Source: an uncultured Blautia sp. (GTDB lineage: Bacteria > Bacillota > Clostridia > Lachnospirales > Lachnospiraceae). From it: a stretch of DNA of 64,000 bases. The notes beneath the pieces are model-generated. The model did no database searches, was not told where the DNA came from, and was given only the letters and a program-made list of their open reading frames with translations. Both the position numbers and the translations under genes were made by a program. Below are positions 19,422 through 28,780 of this stretch, one piece after another; the first letter of the stretch is position 1; the number at the start of each line of letters is the position of its first letter. The stretch is from contig UQJE01000001.1 of assembly GCA_900541345.1 (NCBI GenBank), positions 1 to 64,000 of the forward strand, read 5' to 3'.

Positions 19422-20900
19422 ATGAAAATTGGATTTGACAACGAAAAGTACCTGAAAATGCAGTCAGAACACATTCGGGAACGTATCAGCCAGTTTGGCA
19501 ACAAGCTCTATCTTGAATTCGGCGGGAAGCTTTTTGATGATTACCACGCCTCCAGAGTTCTTCCCGGATTTGAACCGGACAGCAAGCTTCGTATGCTGAT
19601 GCAGCTTTCCGATCAGGCAGAAATTGTCATTGTAATCAGCGCAGACGACATTGATAAAAACAAAGTCCGCGGAGACCTTGGCATTACTTACGATGTTGAT
19701 GTACTCCGTCTCATTGATGAATTTACAGCCCGGGGACTGTATGTTGGAAGCGTATGTATTACCCAGTATTCCAGCCAGGAAGGAGCAGACACCTTCCGCA
19801 AACATCTTGAAAAACTGGGAATCCGTGTTTACACACATTATATTATCCCCGGTTACCCAAGCAACACTGCTCTTATTGTAAGTGACGATGGCTACGGAAA
19901 AAATGATTATATCGAAACCACCCGTCCTCTTGTCGTTATTACAGCACCGGGACCGGGAAGCGGTAAAATGGCTGCGTGTCTTTCCCAGCTTTACCACGAT
20001 TATAAAAGAGGAATCTCTGCCGGATACGCAAAATTTGAAACCTTCCCTATCTGGAATATTCCTTTAAAACACCCGGTGAACCTTGCCTACGAGGCAGCTA
20101 CAGCCGACTTAAACGATGTCAATATGATTGATCCCTTCCATCTGGAGGCATATGGGGAAACAACGGTAAATTATAATCGCGATGTAGAAATCTTCCCTGT
20201 TCTTCAGGCAATGTTTGAAAAAATCATCGGAGAATGCCCGTACAAATCCCCTACAGATATGGGAGTAAATATGGCAGGAAACTGTATCATTGACGATGAA
20301 GCCTGCAAGGAAGCCTCACGTCAGGAAATTATCCGCCGCTATTATAAGAGCATGAACGCCCTTGCTTCCGGCAGCGGAAAAGAGGAGGAAGCATTCAAAA
20401 TCGAGCTTCTCTTAAAACAGGCTCACGCTGCTCTCGAAGACAGAAAAGTAGTTCCTGCTGCCCTGGAAATGGAAGAAAAAACAGGCGCTCCTGCTGCTGC
20501 TCTGGAACTTCCTGACGGAAAAATCGTATATGGAAAAACCTCAGAACTCCTCGGCGCATCCTCTGCTCTTCTTTTAAATGCATTAAAAGAACTGGCAGGG
20601 ATTGACCACAAACACCATGTGATTTCCCCGGATGCCCTTCGCCCTATTCAGGAATTGAAAACAAAATATCTGGGAAGCAAAAATCCGCGTCTCCATTCCG
20701 ATGAAACGCTGATTGCCCTTTCCATAAGCGCAGCAAATAATCCCGAAGCTCGTCTTTCCCTTGAACAGATTGCCAGCTTAAAAGGCTGCCAGGCACATAC
20801 TTCTGTTATGCTGTCTTCTGTAGATATTCAGGCTTTCCGAAAACTCGGTATTGAGCTGACCTGTGAGCCGAAATTTGAAAAAGAAAAGAAATATATGTAA
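19422..20900 (+). CDS. DUF1846-family protein
   Basis: 492 aa from the ATG at 19422 (MKIGFDNEKYLKMQ), with AAAGGA upstream. The family is common in Firmicutes and has no settled function. Visible features are an N-terminal nucleotide-type motif (TAPGPGSGKMAACLSQLYHD) and conserved FPIWNIPLKHPVN and TDMGVNMAG stretches. It is cytosolic, with no signal peptide or membrane segment. It stands alone, divergent from ftsH, with its own terminator. I infer an ATP-using role only from the glycine-rich loop, which is weak evidence. Confidence 0.85.
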   Translation: MKIGFDNEKYLKMQSEHIRERISQFGNKLYLEFGGKLFDDYHASRVLPGFEPDSKLRMLMQLSDQAEIVIVISADDIDKNKVRGDLGITYDVDVLRLIDEFTARGLYVGSVCITQYSSQEGADTFRKHLEKLGIRVYTHYIIPGYPSNTALIVSDDGYGKNDYIETTRPLVVITAPGPGSGKMAACLSQLYHDYKRGISAGYAKFETFPIWNIPLKHPVNLAYEAATADLNDVNMIDPFHLEAYGETTVNYNRDVEIFPVLQAMFEKIIGECPYKSPTDMGVNMAGNCIIDDEACKEASRQEIIRRYYKSMNALASGSGKEEEAFKIELLLKQAHAALEDRKVVPAALEMEEKTGAPAAALELPDGKIVYGKTSELLGASSALLLNALKELAGIDHKHHVISPDALRPIQELKTKYLGSKNPRLHSDETLIALSISAANNPEARLSLEQIASLKGCQAHTSVMLSSVDIQAFRKLGIELTCEPKFEKEKKYM

Positions 20901-20950
20901 AAAAGCACCTCCGTTGCAGACATTCTCGCTGCATCGGAGGTACCTTTTTT
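20901..20950. terminator. Bidirectional terminator after the DUF1846 gene
   Basis: ACCTCCG (20908-20914) pairs with CGGAGGT (20936-20942) and TGCAG (20916-20920) with CTGCA (20930-20934), with a T-T mismatch between the two helices. A-rich left flank and T-rich right flank serve both convergent genes. Confidence 0.85.
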
Positions 20951-20962
20951 ATTTTCTGTATT

Positions 20963-22876
20963 TTATAACTCTGCCGGTCTTTCCGCCTCATAATCTGACC
21001 ATGCATCCATTGTTGTTGCGCCTGATAAATCGGGTGTATCTGTATAAGCTCCGGTTGTAATCGTATAAACGCTGTCACCTTCCACATAAACTGTTCCGTC
21101 CTCACCCTTTACTGTTACCGTTTTTCCTTCTTCATCTGTGATCGTACCTGCATTTGCAAGAGAAGTCACTTTACTATCTCCTGTTACCGTCCATGTAGAA
21201 TCCTCGCTTATATATACGTTTGCATAACCGTCTCCACCATCTCCCGCATAACTCTCATCTTGTAAAAAAGAACCAGAAAGCGTACTTCCATTTGTTATAT
21301 AAAAGTCAAGATCACTTATAGAATCCCAGATTACATCTCCTTTCATCTCCTGGCTCTGTGCCGTAAAATGACAGTCTGCTCCGTTATCGCCAACAGTTCC
21401 CCATCCTCTCTGATTATTATTTCCGGTACACCGCAGCAAAAATTCACTGTCACTACTTTCAGAAATATCAACATCTTTTAAAGCAATAGTACTCTCTGTA
21501 TTTGTTGTATAAAAAAGCCCTCCGTTATTTGAAGTAAGGCTGCCGCCTTCCATCTGGAACGTACTGTTTCCTACTTCTGAGTCTCCAGACATACTCTGAT
21601 AAAGTATAACTGTCCATGTGGTATCATTCTGCTCATCATCGCTCATGTTTCCAGTAAGATTTGTATTGTATAAATGAAGAGAATTTAATCCTTCAATACA
21701 CACCGCTTCTGAACCATTCGCTGTTAATTCTGCATTATTTACTGCAATATCTGCTGTACAGTAAACAGCCGGGGAGCCAACACCGTTAGACACATATTTT
21801 CCACTGTCTACTACCATAGTTCCTCCTCCTCTGTCGCTTCGAATGGCAGCTGATGACTCTCCTTCTGTCTCTACATCAAGATTCCATGCATAAAGAGTTC
21901 CTCCTCCTGCTGCGTGGATACCTCCGGACGTATCCTGAGAAGTTTTAATCGTAGAATCTGCCGCATACACGGTACCGTTTCCATATGCAAAAAGCCCTGC
22001 TCCTCCTGCTGAATCTGTCGTAACCGTACTGTTTTTTACAAGCGCAGTTCCATCTTCTGCCAGAAGAGCCGCTCCCACACCGTAAAAGCTCGATGCGTCC
22101 CCTCCTTTGCTTTCAGAAGAAGTTCTTGTGATTTCCACTCCGTCAAAAACTGCGTTGGCTCCCTGAGAAATAAGCGCAGCATTTTCATCCGTTCCTGTGG
22201 ATTCCAGAGATGTATTTTCAACAGTAGTATCTTCTTCGTATTCATTTGCTGCCGTATACTCTTCAGGTGCCTCAAACTGTCCTCCTGCTCCGTTTCCCGG
22301 ACCACCTTGCCCATTTCCCGGTCCGCCGCCCATGCCAATATCTCCAACTGTTATTGTCAGTGCATTTCCATCCTCGTCCATTGTAAAGGATACAATATCT
22401 CCTGTCTGAATATCAGAAAGAGTGATTGTTTCTCCTGCCGGAGGCTCCCCTTGCGGAACTTCTCCTTCTGTTGGCGCTTCTCCTTCTGTTGGCGCTTCCC
22501 CTTCTGCTGGCGCTTCTCCATCTGCTGGCGCTTCTCCATCTGGTTTCTGCATACTGTTTTTTGTAATAACAGTATCATCTGTTACGGTAATTGTCAGTTC
22601 TTCTCCGGTAAGTTCCAGTGAAGATTCTTCCTCTTTATTCTGCTCTGCTGCTTCTTCCGGTTTTTCTTTTCTTGTTCCCACTGCAATGGTAATGCTTCCA
22701 TCACCTACGGCTTTTACTTCACCAAGCGTTACATTTTCTTCTTTCTTCTCTTTTTCTTCTGTTCCGGCTTCCGCAGTTTCAACAGATTCCGTATTTTCCG
22801 CATATACACTCACAGATGGCACAGATGCCGCCGTAACTGCCATTCCTATTATAACTGCTGCATATTTATTCCTCAT
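20963..22876 (-). CDS. Secreted beta-helix-type repeat protein
   Basis: 637 aa. There is a signal peptide (about residues 1-26, cut after VYA), an acidic Glu/Lys-rich linker, a proline linker of GEAP-type repeats (about 112-147), a Gly/Asn-rich patch, then about 350 residues of Thr/Ser/Asn-rich short repeats. Recurrent units of the type DSTIKT, NSTVTT and NAELTAN suggest a right-handed beta-helix. No LPXTG motif, SLH domain or C-terminal membrane anchor is visible, so it is released or held non-covalently. Function is unknown; adhesion or polysaccharide binding are possible. It is flanked by terminators and appears monocistronic. Confidence 0.7.
   Translation of the reverse strand: MRNKYAAVIIGMAVTAASVPSVSVYAENTESVETAEAGTEEKEKKEENVTLGEVKAVGDGSITIAVGTRKEKPEEAAEQNKEEESSLELTGEELTITVTDDTVITKNSMQKPDGEAPADGEAPAEGEAPTEGEAPTEGEVPQGEPPAGETITLSDIQTGDIVSFTMDEDGNALTITVGDIGMGGGPGNGQGGPGNGAGGQFEAPEEYTAANEYEEDTTVENTSLESTGTDENAALISQGANAVFDGVEITRTSSESKGGDASSFYGVGAALLAEDGTALVKNSTVTTDSAGGAGLFAYGNGTVYAADSTIKTSQDTSGGIHAAGGGTLYAWNLDVETEGESSAAIRSDRGGGTMVVDSGKYVSNGVGSPAVYCTADIAVNNAELTANGSEAVCIEGLNSLHLYNTNLTGNMSDDEQNDTTWTVILYQSMSGDSEVGNSTFQMEGGSLTSNNGGLFYTTNTESTIALKDVDISESSDSEFLLRCTGNNNQRGWGTVGDNGADCHFTAQSQEMKGDVIWDSISDLDFYITNGSTLSGSFLQDESYAGDGGDGYANVYISEDSTWTVTGDSKVTSLANAGTITDEEGKTVTVKGEDGTVYVEGDSVYTITTGAYTDTPDLSGATTMDAWSDYEAERPAEL
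22484..22540 (-). repeat. GEAP-type tandem repeats in the secreted protein
   Basis: The linker contains about six short units of the form (A/T)(D/E)GEAP, encoded by near-identical 15-18 bp repeats. Such proline linkers are often length-variable among strains. Confidence 0.7.
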
Positions 22877-23027
22877 ATAAATTTCCTCTTCTTTCCGAAA
22901 TGCCTTTTTAAAGCATTTCTATCTTGTTTTATGTTGCTGATGGACATAATATACAGAAAAAATGTGTTCATTTTATGGGAAACCTGCGAAAAAAATGTGA
23001 CGATGATACTTCTTTTCCACCGCAGTG

Positions 23028-23094
23028 CGCTCCTACGCGGAGCGTTTTTGTTTACTGGGAAAGTCAGTACAAAATGTACTACTTTCCTAGTAAA
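23028..23094. repeat. Two strong hairpins in the gene-free stretch 22877-23169
   Basis: Hairpin 1 is CGCTCC (23028-23033) with GGAGCG (23039-23044), followed by T5 on the plus strand. Hairpin 2 spans 23051-23094: arms TTTACT, GGAAAGT and AGTAC pair with GTACT, ACTTTCC and AGTAAA around a 5-nt loop, with one mismatch and one bulge. No gene lies between 22877 and 23169 apart from these, a terminator, and the leader of the secreted-protein gene. The compact paired structure looks like a dispersed palindromic repeat or a small structured RNA. Confidence 0.5.
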
Positions 23095-23097
23095 TAA

Positions 23098-23148
23098 AAA
23101 ATATCCCGTTTTTATGTAGGAGTTATCTGCACCAAAAACGGGATATTT
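23098..23148 (-). terminator. Terminator of the sugar operon after galE
   Basis: AAATATCCCGTTTTT (23098-23112) is perfectly complementary to 23134-23148, with a 21-nt loop, directly downstream of the galE stop. Confidence 0.75.
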
Positions 23149-23169
23149 CTGTTATTTTCAATACTTTAT

Positions 23170-24186
23170 TTAATCCTCATATCCGTTTGGATTATTGGAC
23201 TGCCATCTCCAGGAGTCCTCACACATTTCACGAATATCATTCTCAGCTTTCCAGCCAAGCTCTTTTTCTGCTTTGGAAGCGTCAGAATAGCAGGTAGCAA
23301 TATCTCCCGGGCGACGATCTTTGATCACATACGGAACTTTCACGCCTGTAGCCGCCTCAAAGTTCTTTACAATATCAAGAACACTATAGCCTTTTCCTGT
23401 TCCCAGGTTATAAATGCTTAAGCCGGAGTTGTCCTCAATTTTCTTAAGAGCTTTTACATGACCTTTTGCAAGGTCTACTACATGGATATAATCTCTTACT
23501 CCTGTTCCGTCCGGTGTATCGTAATCGTTTCCGAATACTCCCAGTTCTTTCAGCTTGCCTACTGCAACCTGTGTTACGTATGGCATCAGGTTGTTCGGAA
23601 TGCCGTTTGGATTTTCACCGATTGTACCGCTCTTATGCGCTCCAATCGGATTAAAGTAACGAAGGAGAACCACATTCCACTCCGGATCCGCTTTCTGAAT
23701 ATCTGTCAAAATCTGCTCCAGCATGGATTTTGTCCAACCGTATGGATTTGTACACTGCCCCTTCGGACACTCTTCCGTAATCGGAATCATTGCCGGATCG
23801 CCGTATACAGTTGCAGAAGAAGAGAAGATAATATTTTTCACATTATGCTTTCTCATAACATCTACAAGAGTTAAAGTACCTGCGATATTGTTTTCATAAT
23901 ATTCCCACGGTTTTGCCACAGACTCTCCAACTGCTTTTAAACCGGCGAAATGAATACAGGAATTAATGTCTTCCTTGTCAAAAATTTCATTTAAAGCATC
24001 GCGGTCAAGAATGTCGGCTTTGTAGAATTTTACCGGTTTTCCTGTAAGCTTTTCCACTCTCTCCAGGGATTTTTCACTGGAATTGCTTAAGTTGTCAAGA
24101 ACCACTACGTCATAACCTGCGTTCTGCAGCTCCACTACTGTATGAGAACCAATATAGCCTGCACCGCCTGTCACCAAAATTGCCAT
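23170..24186 (-). CDS. galE: UDP-glucose/UDP-HexNAc 4-epimerase
   Basis: 338 aa, an extended short-chain dehydrogenase: NAD-binding GGAGYIGSH at residues 7-15, catalytic SSSATVYG and the YxxxK pair in [12 protein letters not shown]. It interconverts UDP-glucose and UDP-galactose, and possibly the N-acetyl forms. It is last in an operon with a HexNAc-kinase-like gene and a nucleotidyltransferase, so here it probably epimerises UDP-GalNAc or UDP-galactose made from imported host-type sugars. Confidence 0.93.
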   Translation of the reverse strand: MAILVTGGAGYIGSHTVVELQNAGYDVVVLDNLSNSSEKSLERVEKLTGKPVKFYKADILDRDALNEIFDKEDINSCIHFAGLKAVGESVAKPWEYYENNIAGTLTLVDVMRKHNVKNIIFSSSATVYGDPAMIPITEECPKGQCTNPYGWTKSMLEQILTDIQKADPEWNVVLLRYFNPIGAHKSGTIGENPNGIPNNLMPYVTQVAVGKLKELGVFGNDYDTPDGTGVRDYIHVVDLAKGHVKALKKIEDNSGLSIYNLGTGKGYSVLDIVKNFEAATGVKVPYVIKDRRPGDIATCYSDASKAEKELGWKAENDIREMCEDSWRWQSNNPNGYED

Positions 24187-24236
24187 AACTTTCTCCTCCT
24201 GGTCTGTATTTTATTTCCTACGCTTTTATCTTACCA

Positions 24237-25337
24237 CTATTTATATTTTTCTACAATAGCTTTCATCTGCGGAAGTTTTTCTTCCATATCTTTTACCAGC
24301 TTGAACTGGGTTCTGCAGCGATCGAGATTATGACCTTCTCTGTGGATCTTAAAGTAGTGATCTCCCTCAAGATAATCTGTAAGGAAACGCATTCCGCATT
24401 CAAACGTCATGAGGATTGCCCCCATTGGAAGCATATCCAGCTCAAGATCCGTAAGAGCGCCTCCGCATCCCTCGATAAATCCTTTCACATACACCTCATA
24501 AAGATGAAGGTCACAGGAAATTTTTGATAAATCCTGTTCGTCCTCTGCGCCTGTACTTGCGCCGAAACGAATAGAATCACCGAAATCATTCACAGAAAGT
24601 CCCGGCATAACTGTGTCCAGGTCGATTACGCAGATTGCTTTTCCCGTCTCATCATCTATCATAATGTTGTTAAGTTTCGTATCATTATGAGTAACACGAA
24701 GCGGAAGTTTTCCTTCTGCCTGAAGATCGCATAATGTATGGGCAAGATTCTCTCTGTCCATCACAAAACGAATCTCCTCCTCTACTCCTTTTGCCCTTGC
24801 GCAGGCATCTTCCGCAACAGACTTTTTAAATTTTGCAAATCGGTCTACTGTATTATGGAAATCTTTAATTGTCTCGTGAAGTGTCTCTGCCGGATAATCT
24901 GCAAGCAGTCCCTGGAAATGTCCGAAAGCTACTGCACTCTGGTAAAAGTCTTCCTCTGTCTCCACCTGGTCGTAAGATGTTGCATTTTCAATGAAAAGAT
25001 ACACTCTCCAGTATTCTCCCATTGAATCCTTATAATATGGAGAACCCTCTGTATCATTGACAAGATTCAGAGTTTCTCTCTCCACATCTCCCCCGTTTTC
25101 CAGGATTTTTTTCTTAAGCCATGAAGTTACATTGCTTACATTCTCCATCAGCTCTTCCGGCTTTGTAAAAATACTTTTATTCATACGCTGGAGAATGTAT
25201 CTCTTTGTATCTCCGGACACATCGTAAGTAAGACGGAAGGTATCGTTAATATGTCCGCTTCCATATGGAACACACTCTTTTAAAGTTCCCGGAAAGTCAA
25301 ATTTTCCAATAACTTCCATAATCTCTTTATTTTCCAC
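24237..25337 (-). CDS. nahK: N-acetylhexosamine 1-kinase-like phosphotransferase
   Basis: 366 aa of the aminoglycoside-phosphotransferase fold. The catalytic loop reads HNDTKLNNIMID and the metal loop VIDLDTVMPG. An N-terminal GHINDTF loop and the stretch RYILQRMNK resemble bifidobacterial NahK, which phosphorylates GlcNAc and GalNAc at C1 in lacto-N-biose use. Its start abuts the stop of the nucleotidyltransferase gene upstream, and galE follows, which fits HexNAc to HexNAc-1-P to UDP-HexNAc. Homoserine-kinase-like relatives share the fold, so substrate is inferred from context. Confidence 0.82.
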   Translation of the reverse strand: MENKEIMEVIGKFDFPGTLKECVPYGSGHINDTFRLTYDVSGDTKRYILQRMNKSIFTKPEELMENVSNVTSWLKKKILENGGDVERETLNLVNDTEGSPYYKDSMGEYWRVYLFIENATSYDQVETEEDFYQSAVAFGHFQGLLADYPAETLHETIKDFHNTVDRFAKFKKSVAEDACARAKGVEEEIRFVMDRENLAHTLCDLQAEGKLPLRVTHNDTKLNNIMIDDETGKAICVIDLDTVMPGLSVNDFGDSIRFGASTGAEDEQDLSKISCDLHLYEVYVKGFIEGCGGALTDLELDMLPMGAILMTFECGMRFLTDYLEGDHYFKIHREGHNLDRCRTQFKLVKDMEEKLPQMKAIVEKYK

Positions 25338-26264
25338 TTATGCTTCCTCCCAAAGTTTCTGAGGATACAGCCCCTCATCTTTCAGCTTCTGAATTGCCGC
25401 AACTACAACCGGCTTGTCTTCTTTATAAGTAACGCCGTACCACTTATCCATTGATTTCAGAACTTTTACAGTTGCCTTTTTCTCAGTTAAAAGCTCATCT
25501 ACGACAAACGGCAGGAAATACTCGCATTTCAGCGGATTGCTCTCCAGATTCTCATCCAGGAATTTGGAAAATCTATCTTTTAATTCTTTCAGAATACTTG
25601 CGGAAAATCCCCACATATTCATGGACACTGTACTTCCTTCCGGAATTTCCACCCATGTTTTTCCATCGTCTTCTGTGTAGGCTGCTCCGTCTTCCCTCTT
25701 TTCAATATGAGTACGCTCATTAATTTTTACGAGATGACCATCCTCATCTGTTACGCAGACTCCTCTTGCCACATGTCCGTTGTCTGTAAGAGTATTTTCC
25801 AGCTTATAGCCAACCATCATATAATTGTATGTATCTCCCTCCTCATTCTGAGAAAGAAAATCGTATGCCATCTGGAACGCATGACTTCCATAATAGTCGT
25901 CTGCATTAATAACAGCAAACGGTCCGTCCACTTCATCCAGACAGCTTAAAATCGCATGACCGGTTCCCCAGGGTTTTACCCTTCCTTCCGGAATGCTGTA
26001 TCCCTCCGGAAGATTATTTAAGTCCTGGAAAACATAGGCAACTTCAATGATTTTACTTATTCTGTCACCAATAGCAGCTTTAAAATCTGCCTCGTTTTCC
26101 TTTTTGATAATAAATACTACTTTTTTGAATCCTGCTCTCACTGCATCATAAATGGAAAAATCCATGATAATGTGCCCTTCTTTATCAACAGGGTCTATCT
26201 GTTTTAAGCCGCCATAACGACTTCCCATACCTGCTGCCATAACTACTAATACTGGTTTTTTCAT
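25338..26264 (-). CDS. Sugar-1-phosphate nucleotidyltransferase
   Basis: 308 aa. The N-terminal signature VVMAAGMGSRYGGLKQIDP and the central AVINADDYYG mark the nucleotidyltransferase fold used for UDP- or dTDP-sugar synthesis. It lies directly before the HexNAc-kinase-like gene, so it probably joins UTP to GlcNAc-1-P, GalNAc-1-P or Gal-1-P. It thus replaces the uridylyltransferase (GalT) of the bifidobacterial pathway. Substrate is inferred. Confidence 0.85.
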   Translation of the reverse strand: MKKPVLVVMAAGMGSRYGGLKQIDPVDKEGHIIMDFSIYDAVRAGFKKVVFIIKKENEADFKAAIGDRISKIIEVAYVFQDLNNLPEGYSIPEGRVKPWGTGHAILSCLDEVDGPFAVINADDYYGSHAFQMAYDFLSQNEEGDTYNYMMVGYKLENTLTDNGHVARGVCVTDEDGHLVKINERTHIEKREDGAAYTEDDGKTWVEIPEGSTVSMNMWGFSASILKELKDRFSKFLDENLESNPLKCEYFLPFVVDELLTEKKATVKVLKSMDKWYGVTYKEDKPVVVAAIQKLKDEGLYPQKLWEEA

Positions 26265-26350
26265 GTGTATCCTTCCTTTCTTTTCGATACTGTCATTCTC
26301 TATGTTCTGAAAATAATCTTAGCATTTTAATAAAATTAGTCTTTGCACGA

Positions 26351-28561
26351 TTATTCCTTCCTTTTGCATATACGGTATTTTATCATATTTTGCGATCCCG
26401 TCAACATTTTCCCTGCTTCCAGAAACCCTTCCATGACCTTTCCAAAAACCTCTATAGAAACCTTCTGGGATTTTTCTGACTGGATTTTCCAGGTAAGGAT
26501 GCCATCTTCTATTTTTGCGCTGCACATAAGTCCATTTTCACCGCGAAGATTTTGAAAGGATACCCCTTTTTCTTTCCACTCCTCCGGAATTGCAGGAAAC
26601 AGACGGATTTTTCCGTTTTTCATCTGGAACAGCATTTCCTGTAATGCATCAGCACTAAACATATTTCCCTCAAGCGTAAATGGTCTGTATGTAAACTCAG
26701 AATATCCCTTCCTCTGAAAGTCTCCATTTAAGTGAAATCCATTTGGACCGCAAAAATACTTCCAGAAAATATTAAGATATTCCGCCGCCTTTTCTCCATT
26801 CCCCTGAATCGCATACAAGTGCGCCATCCAGGTAAATGTATAACCAACCCACTGCTCCGTTCCCAGACGCTCATAGTCTTTAATTACGGCATCTATAATT
26901 TCTTTTCCTTCTCCTTCATAAGAGATCAGACCAAGCGGAGAAATCGCCATCGCATTGGAAAAATGACGATGTGATTCCTCAAGGCTTTCATCCGGAGAAA
27001 GCATAAGAACTTTCTTTTCATTCACAGCAAGTTTTGGAAGTTTTTTTCTTATATCTGTCCATATATCCTTCATGGAATCTCCAAGAAGAACACTGTATTT
27101 TTCCAATGATTCGTAAAGATTTAATAAAAGAGCCAGATCATAGTTGCTCATAGGTGTCAGCCATGATTTTTCTGTATCATCATGAATTTCCGGAGAACTG
27201 GATACCGGAAGAGAAAGCATTCCATCTTCTCTCTCTTCCAAAAGCTCCCTGAGGAAAATCCCTGTCTCCTTCATATACGGATATGCCCTCTCCCTAAGGA
27301 ATTTTTCGTCACCTGTATAGCGATAATATTCTCCGAATCCATGAGCCAGCCATGCCTGATTTACAGGTGAAAGAGAATACATAGGCCAGCCGCCCAAAGG
27401 TTTGCCGTCAATCGTCATTACACCGGGAAGACAGCAGCCTTTTGCATTATAAAATTCTCTGGCAAAGCTTTTCCCCTCTTCTCTCAATTCCCAGAGGAAA
27501 TCAAGAAATGTTCTTCCCTCTTCCAAATGATTTGCCTTCAGATAATGGGTATAGGAAAGCTCTGTGTTTAAATCATGATGATAATCTCCCTTCCAGGGAG
27601 GAAGTGTTCCGTCATCTGCCGTCCAAACGCCCTGCAGGGGCATGGGTGCACAGCCTTCTCTTGAAGCAGAAGCAAACAGATAGTTTGTCATATACCACTG
27701 CTTTTCCATAAATTTATCCGGCAGTGAAATCCGGCTTTCTCCAAAATAATTCTCCCACCAGATTGTGTGCTCCCTGAAAAATTCCCGTTCTTCTTTTTGG
27801 GCTTCCGCCAAAAGTGCATTCTTTCCATCCGAAAACCAATTTTCTCCATCTTCGGATGAAATGATTTTCCACAGAATTCTCGTTTTTATGCCCTTCTTTT
27901 CCACCAGCATTACAATACCATAGGAAAACTTCTCATTTACAGGCTGTATAAACCACTGAAGATTTTTAGATTCTCCCCTCTTTACCGGAAGATATTTCAG
28001 CTCTTTCAATGTTCCCTGAGAAATTTTTCTTTCCTCTTCCCGGTATACGTATTCTTTTTCTGTTCCTTTTTCTCCAAATTCCGGCGAAAGAAGCTCTATG
28101 AAAAAAGTATTTTCCGGAGCATAGATTTCAATGATTCCAATGTGGCTGACTGCATGAATCCAGGCTTTTACATTATAAGATGATTCTCCGTCACCAAACT
28201 CCATCTGCGCCACTGCCTCCTTCAGAAAAAGAGTGGAGCACATATTCCCTTTTACTTCCGGAAAACGCACGAGGATTTTTCCTGCCGGAAGCTTTGTTGG
28301 CGTTGGATAATAATAGGGAGCATCGAAAATTTCACGAATCTTTTTTACGTTGCCTTCTTTGGCAAGTTTTACAAGATTTTCGTAAGTAAAATCCTCTCTC
28401 TGCTCCCATAAAACGGTTTTATCCCATATATCTGTGCGGTCAAGACTGAACCGCATTTCCTGCGGCGCTCCCCAGCAGAGGCAGCCGCATTTTCCACTTC
28501 CCAGCGGGACTGCTTCGTCCCACTGAGAAATGCTTTTTTCCCATTTATAAACTGTGTTCAT
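26351..28561 (-). CDS. GH95-like glycoside hydrolase (alpha-L-fucosidase family), divergent active site
   Basis: 736 aa without signal peptide, so cytosolic. It has an N-terminal beta-sandwich and an (alpha/alpha)6 barrel. GH95-like landmarks are LQGVW (309-313), the DLNTELSY segment (330-337), SSPEIHDD with E468 as candidate acid, SHRHFSN (530-536) and EGNMFSADALQEML (631-644). From memory of the family, the Asn pair has become D330/N332 and the catalytic Asp before GN has become E631. It follows the ABC permeases, so it probably cleaves an imported oligosaccharide. The exact bond is unknown. Confidence 0.7.
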   Translation of the reverse strand: MNTVYKWEKSISQWDEAVPLGSGKCGCLCWGAPQEMRFSLDRTDIWDKTVLWEQREDFTYENLVKLAKEGNVKKIREIFDAPYYYPTPTKLPAGKILVRFPEVKGNMCSTLFLKEAVAQMEFGDGESSYNVKAWIHAVSHIGIIEIYAPENTFFIELLSPEFGEKGTEKEYVYREEERKISQGTLKELKYLPVKRGESKNLQWFIQPVNEKFSYGIVMLVEKKGIKTRILWKIISSEDGENWFSDGKNALLAEAQKEEREFFREHTIWWENYFGESRISLPDKFMEKQWYMTNYLFASASREGCAPMPLQGVWTADDGTLPPWKGDYHHDLNTELSYTHYLKANHLEEGRTFLDFLWELREEGKSFAREFYNAKGCCLPGVMTIDGKPLGGWPMYSLSPVNQAWLAHGFGEYYRYTGDEKFLRERAYPYMKETGIFLRELLEEREDGMLSLPVSSSPEIHDDTEKSWLTPMSNYDLALLLNLYESLEKYSVLLGDSMKDIWTDIRKKLPKLAVNEKKVLMLSPDESLEESHRHFSNAMAISPLGLISYEGEGKEIIDAVIKDYERLGTEQWVGYTFTWMAHLYAIQGNGEKAAEYLNIFWKYFCGPNGFHLNGDFQRKGYSEFTYRPFTLEGNMFSADALQEMLFQMKNGKIRLFPAIPEEWKEKGVSFQNLRGENGLMCSAKIEDGILTWKIQSEKSQKVSIEVFGKVMEGFLEAGKMLTGSQNMIKYRICKRKE

Positions 28562-28572
28562 ATTCTAAACTC

Positions 28573-28752
28573 TCACTTAAATTTTCTGTTATAACGATAA
28601 AGAAGGAAAAGAAGACCGGCAAGTCCAAGAAGCATTACCATAAGCCCCTGAACACCAACATTCTTCTGCCCCATTATTACAAGCGCCACACACACAATAA
28701 AAAATACAACAGATATAAGAGTGGTTAATATACTTTTTGTTCTCTCGTTCAT
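28573..28752 (-). CDS. 59-aa two-helix membrane protein in the sugar ABC operon
   Basis: A short frame starting MNERTKSILTTLIS and ending YRYNRKFK, with GGGAGG 8 nt before the ATG. Two hydrophobic segments (about 9-27 and 36-52) are joined by a short MGQKNVG turn, with positive charges at both ends. It lies 28 nt after the second permease gene and 11 nt before the hydrolase gene, on the same strand. It may correspond to the small DUF families seen beside sugar ABC permeases in Lachnospiraceae, which I cannot confirm. A role in transporter assembly is conjecture. Confidence 0.75.
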   Translation of the reverse strand: MNERTKSILTTLISVVFFIVCVALVIMGQKNVGVQGLMVMLLGLAGLLFLLYRYNRKFK

Positions 28753-28780
28753 TCTATTTACCTCCCGTTCAGAAACAAAC

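Noticed and set aside
22931..23119. 62-aa plus-strand frame in the 22877-23169 gap
   Set aside because: It crosses both strong hairpins, has no RBS and no recognisable protein features.
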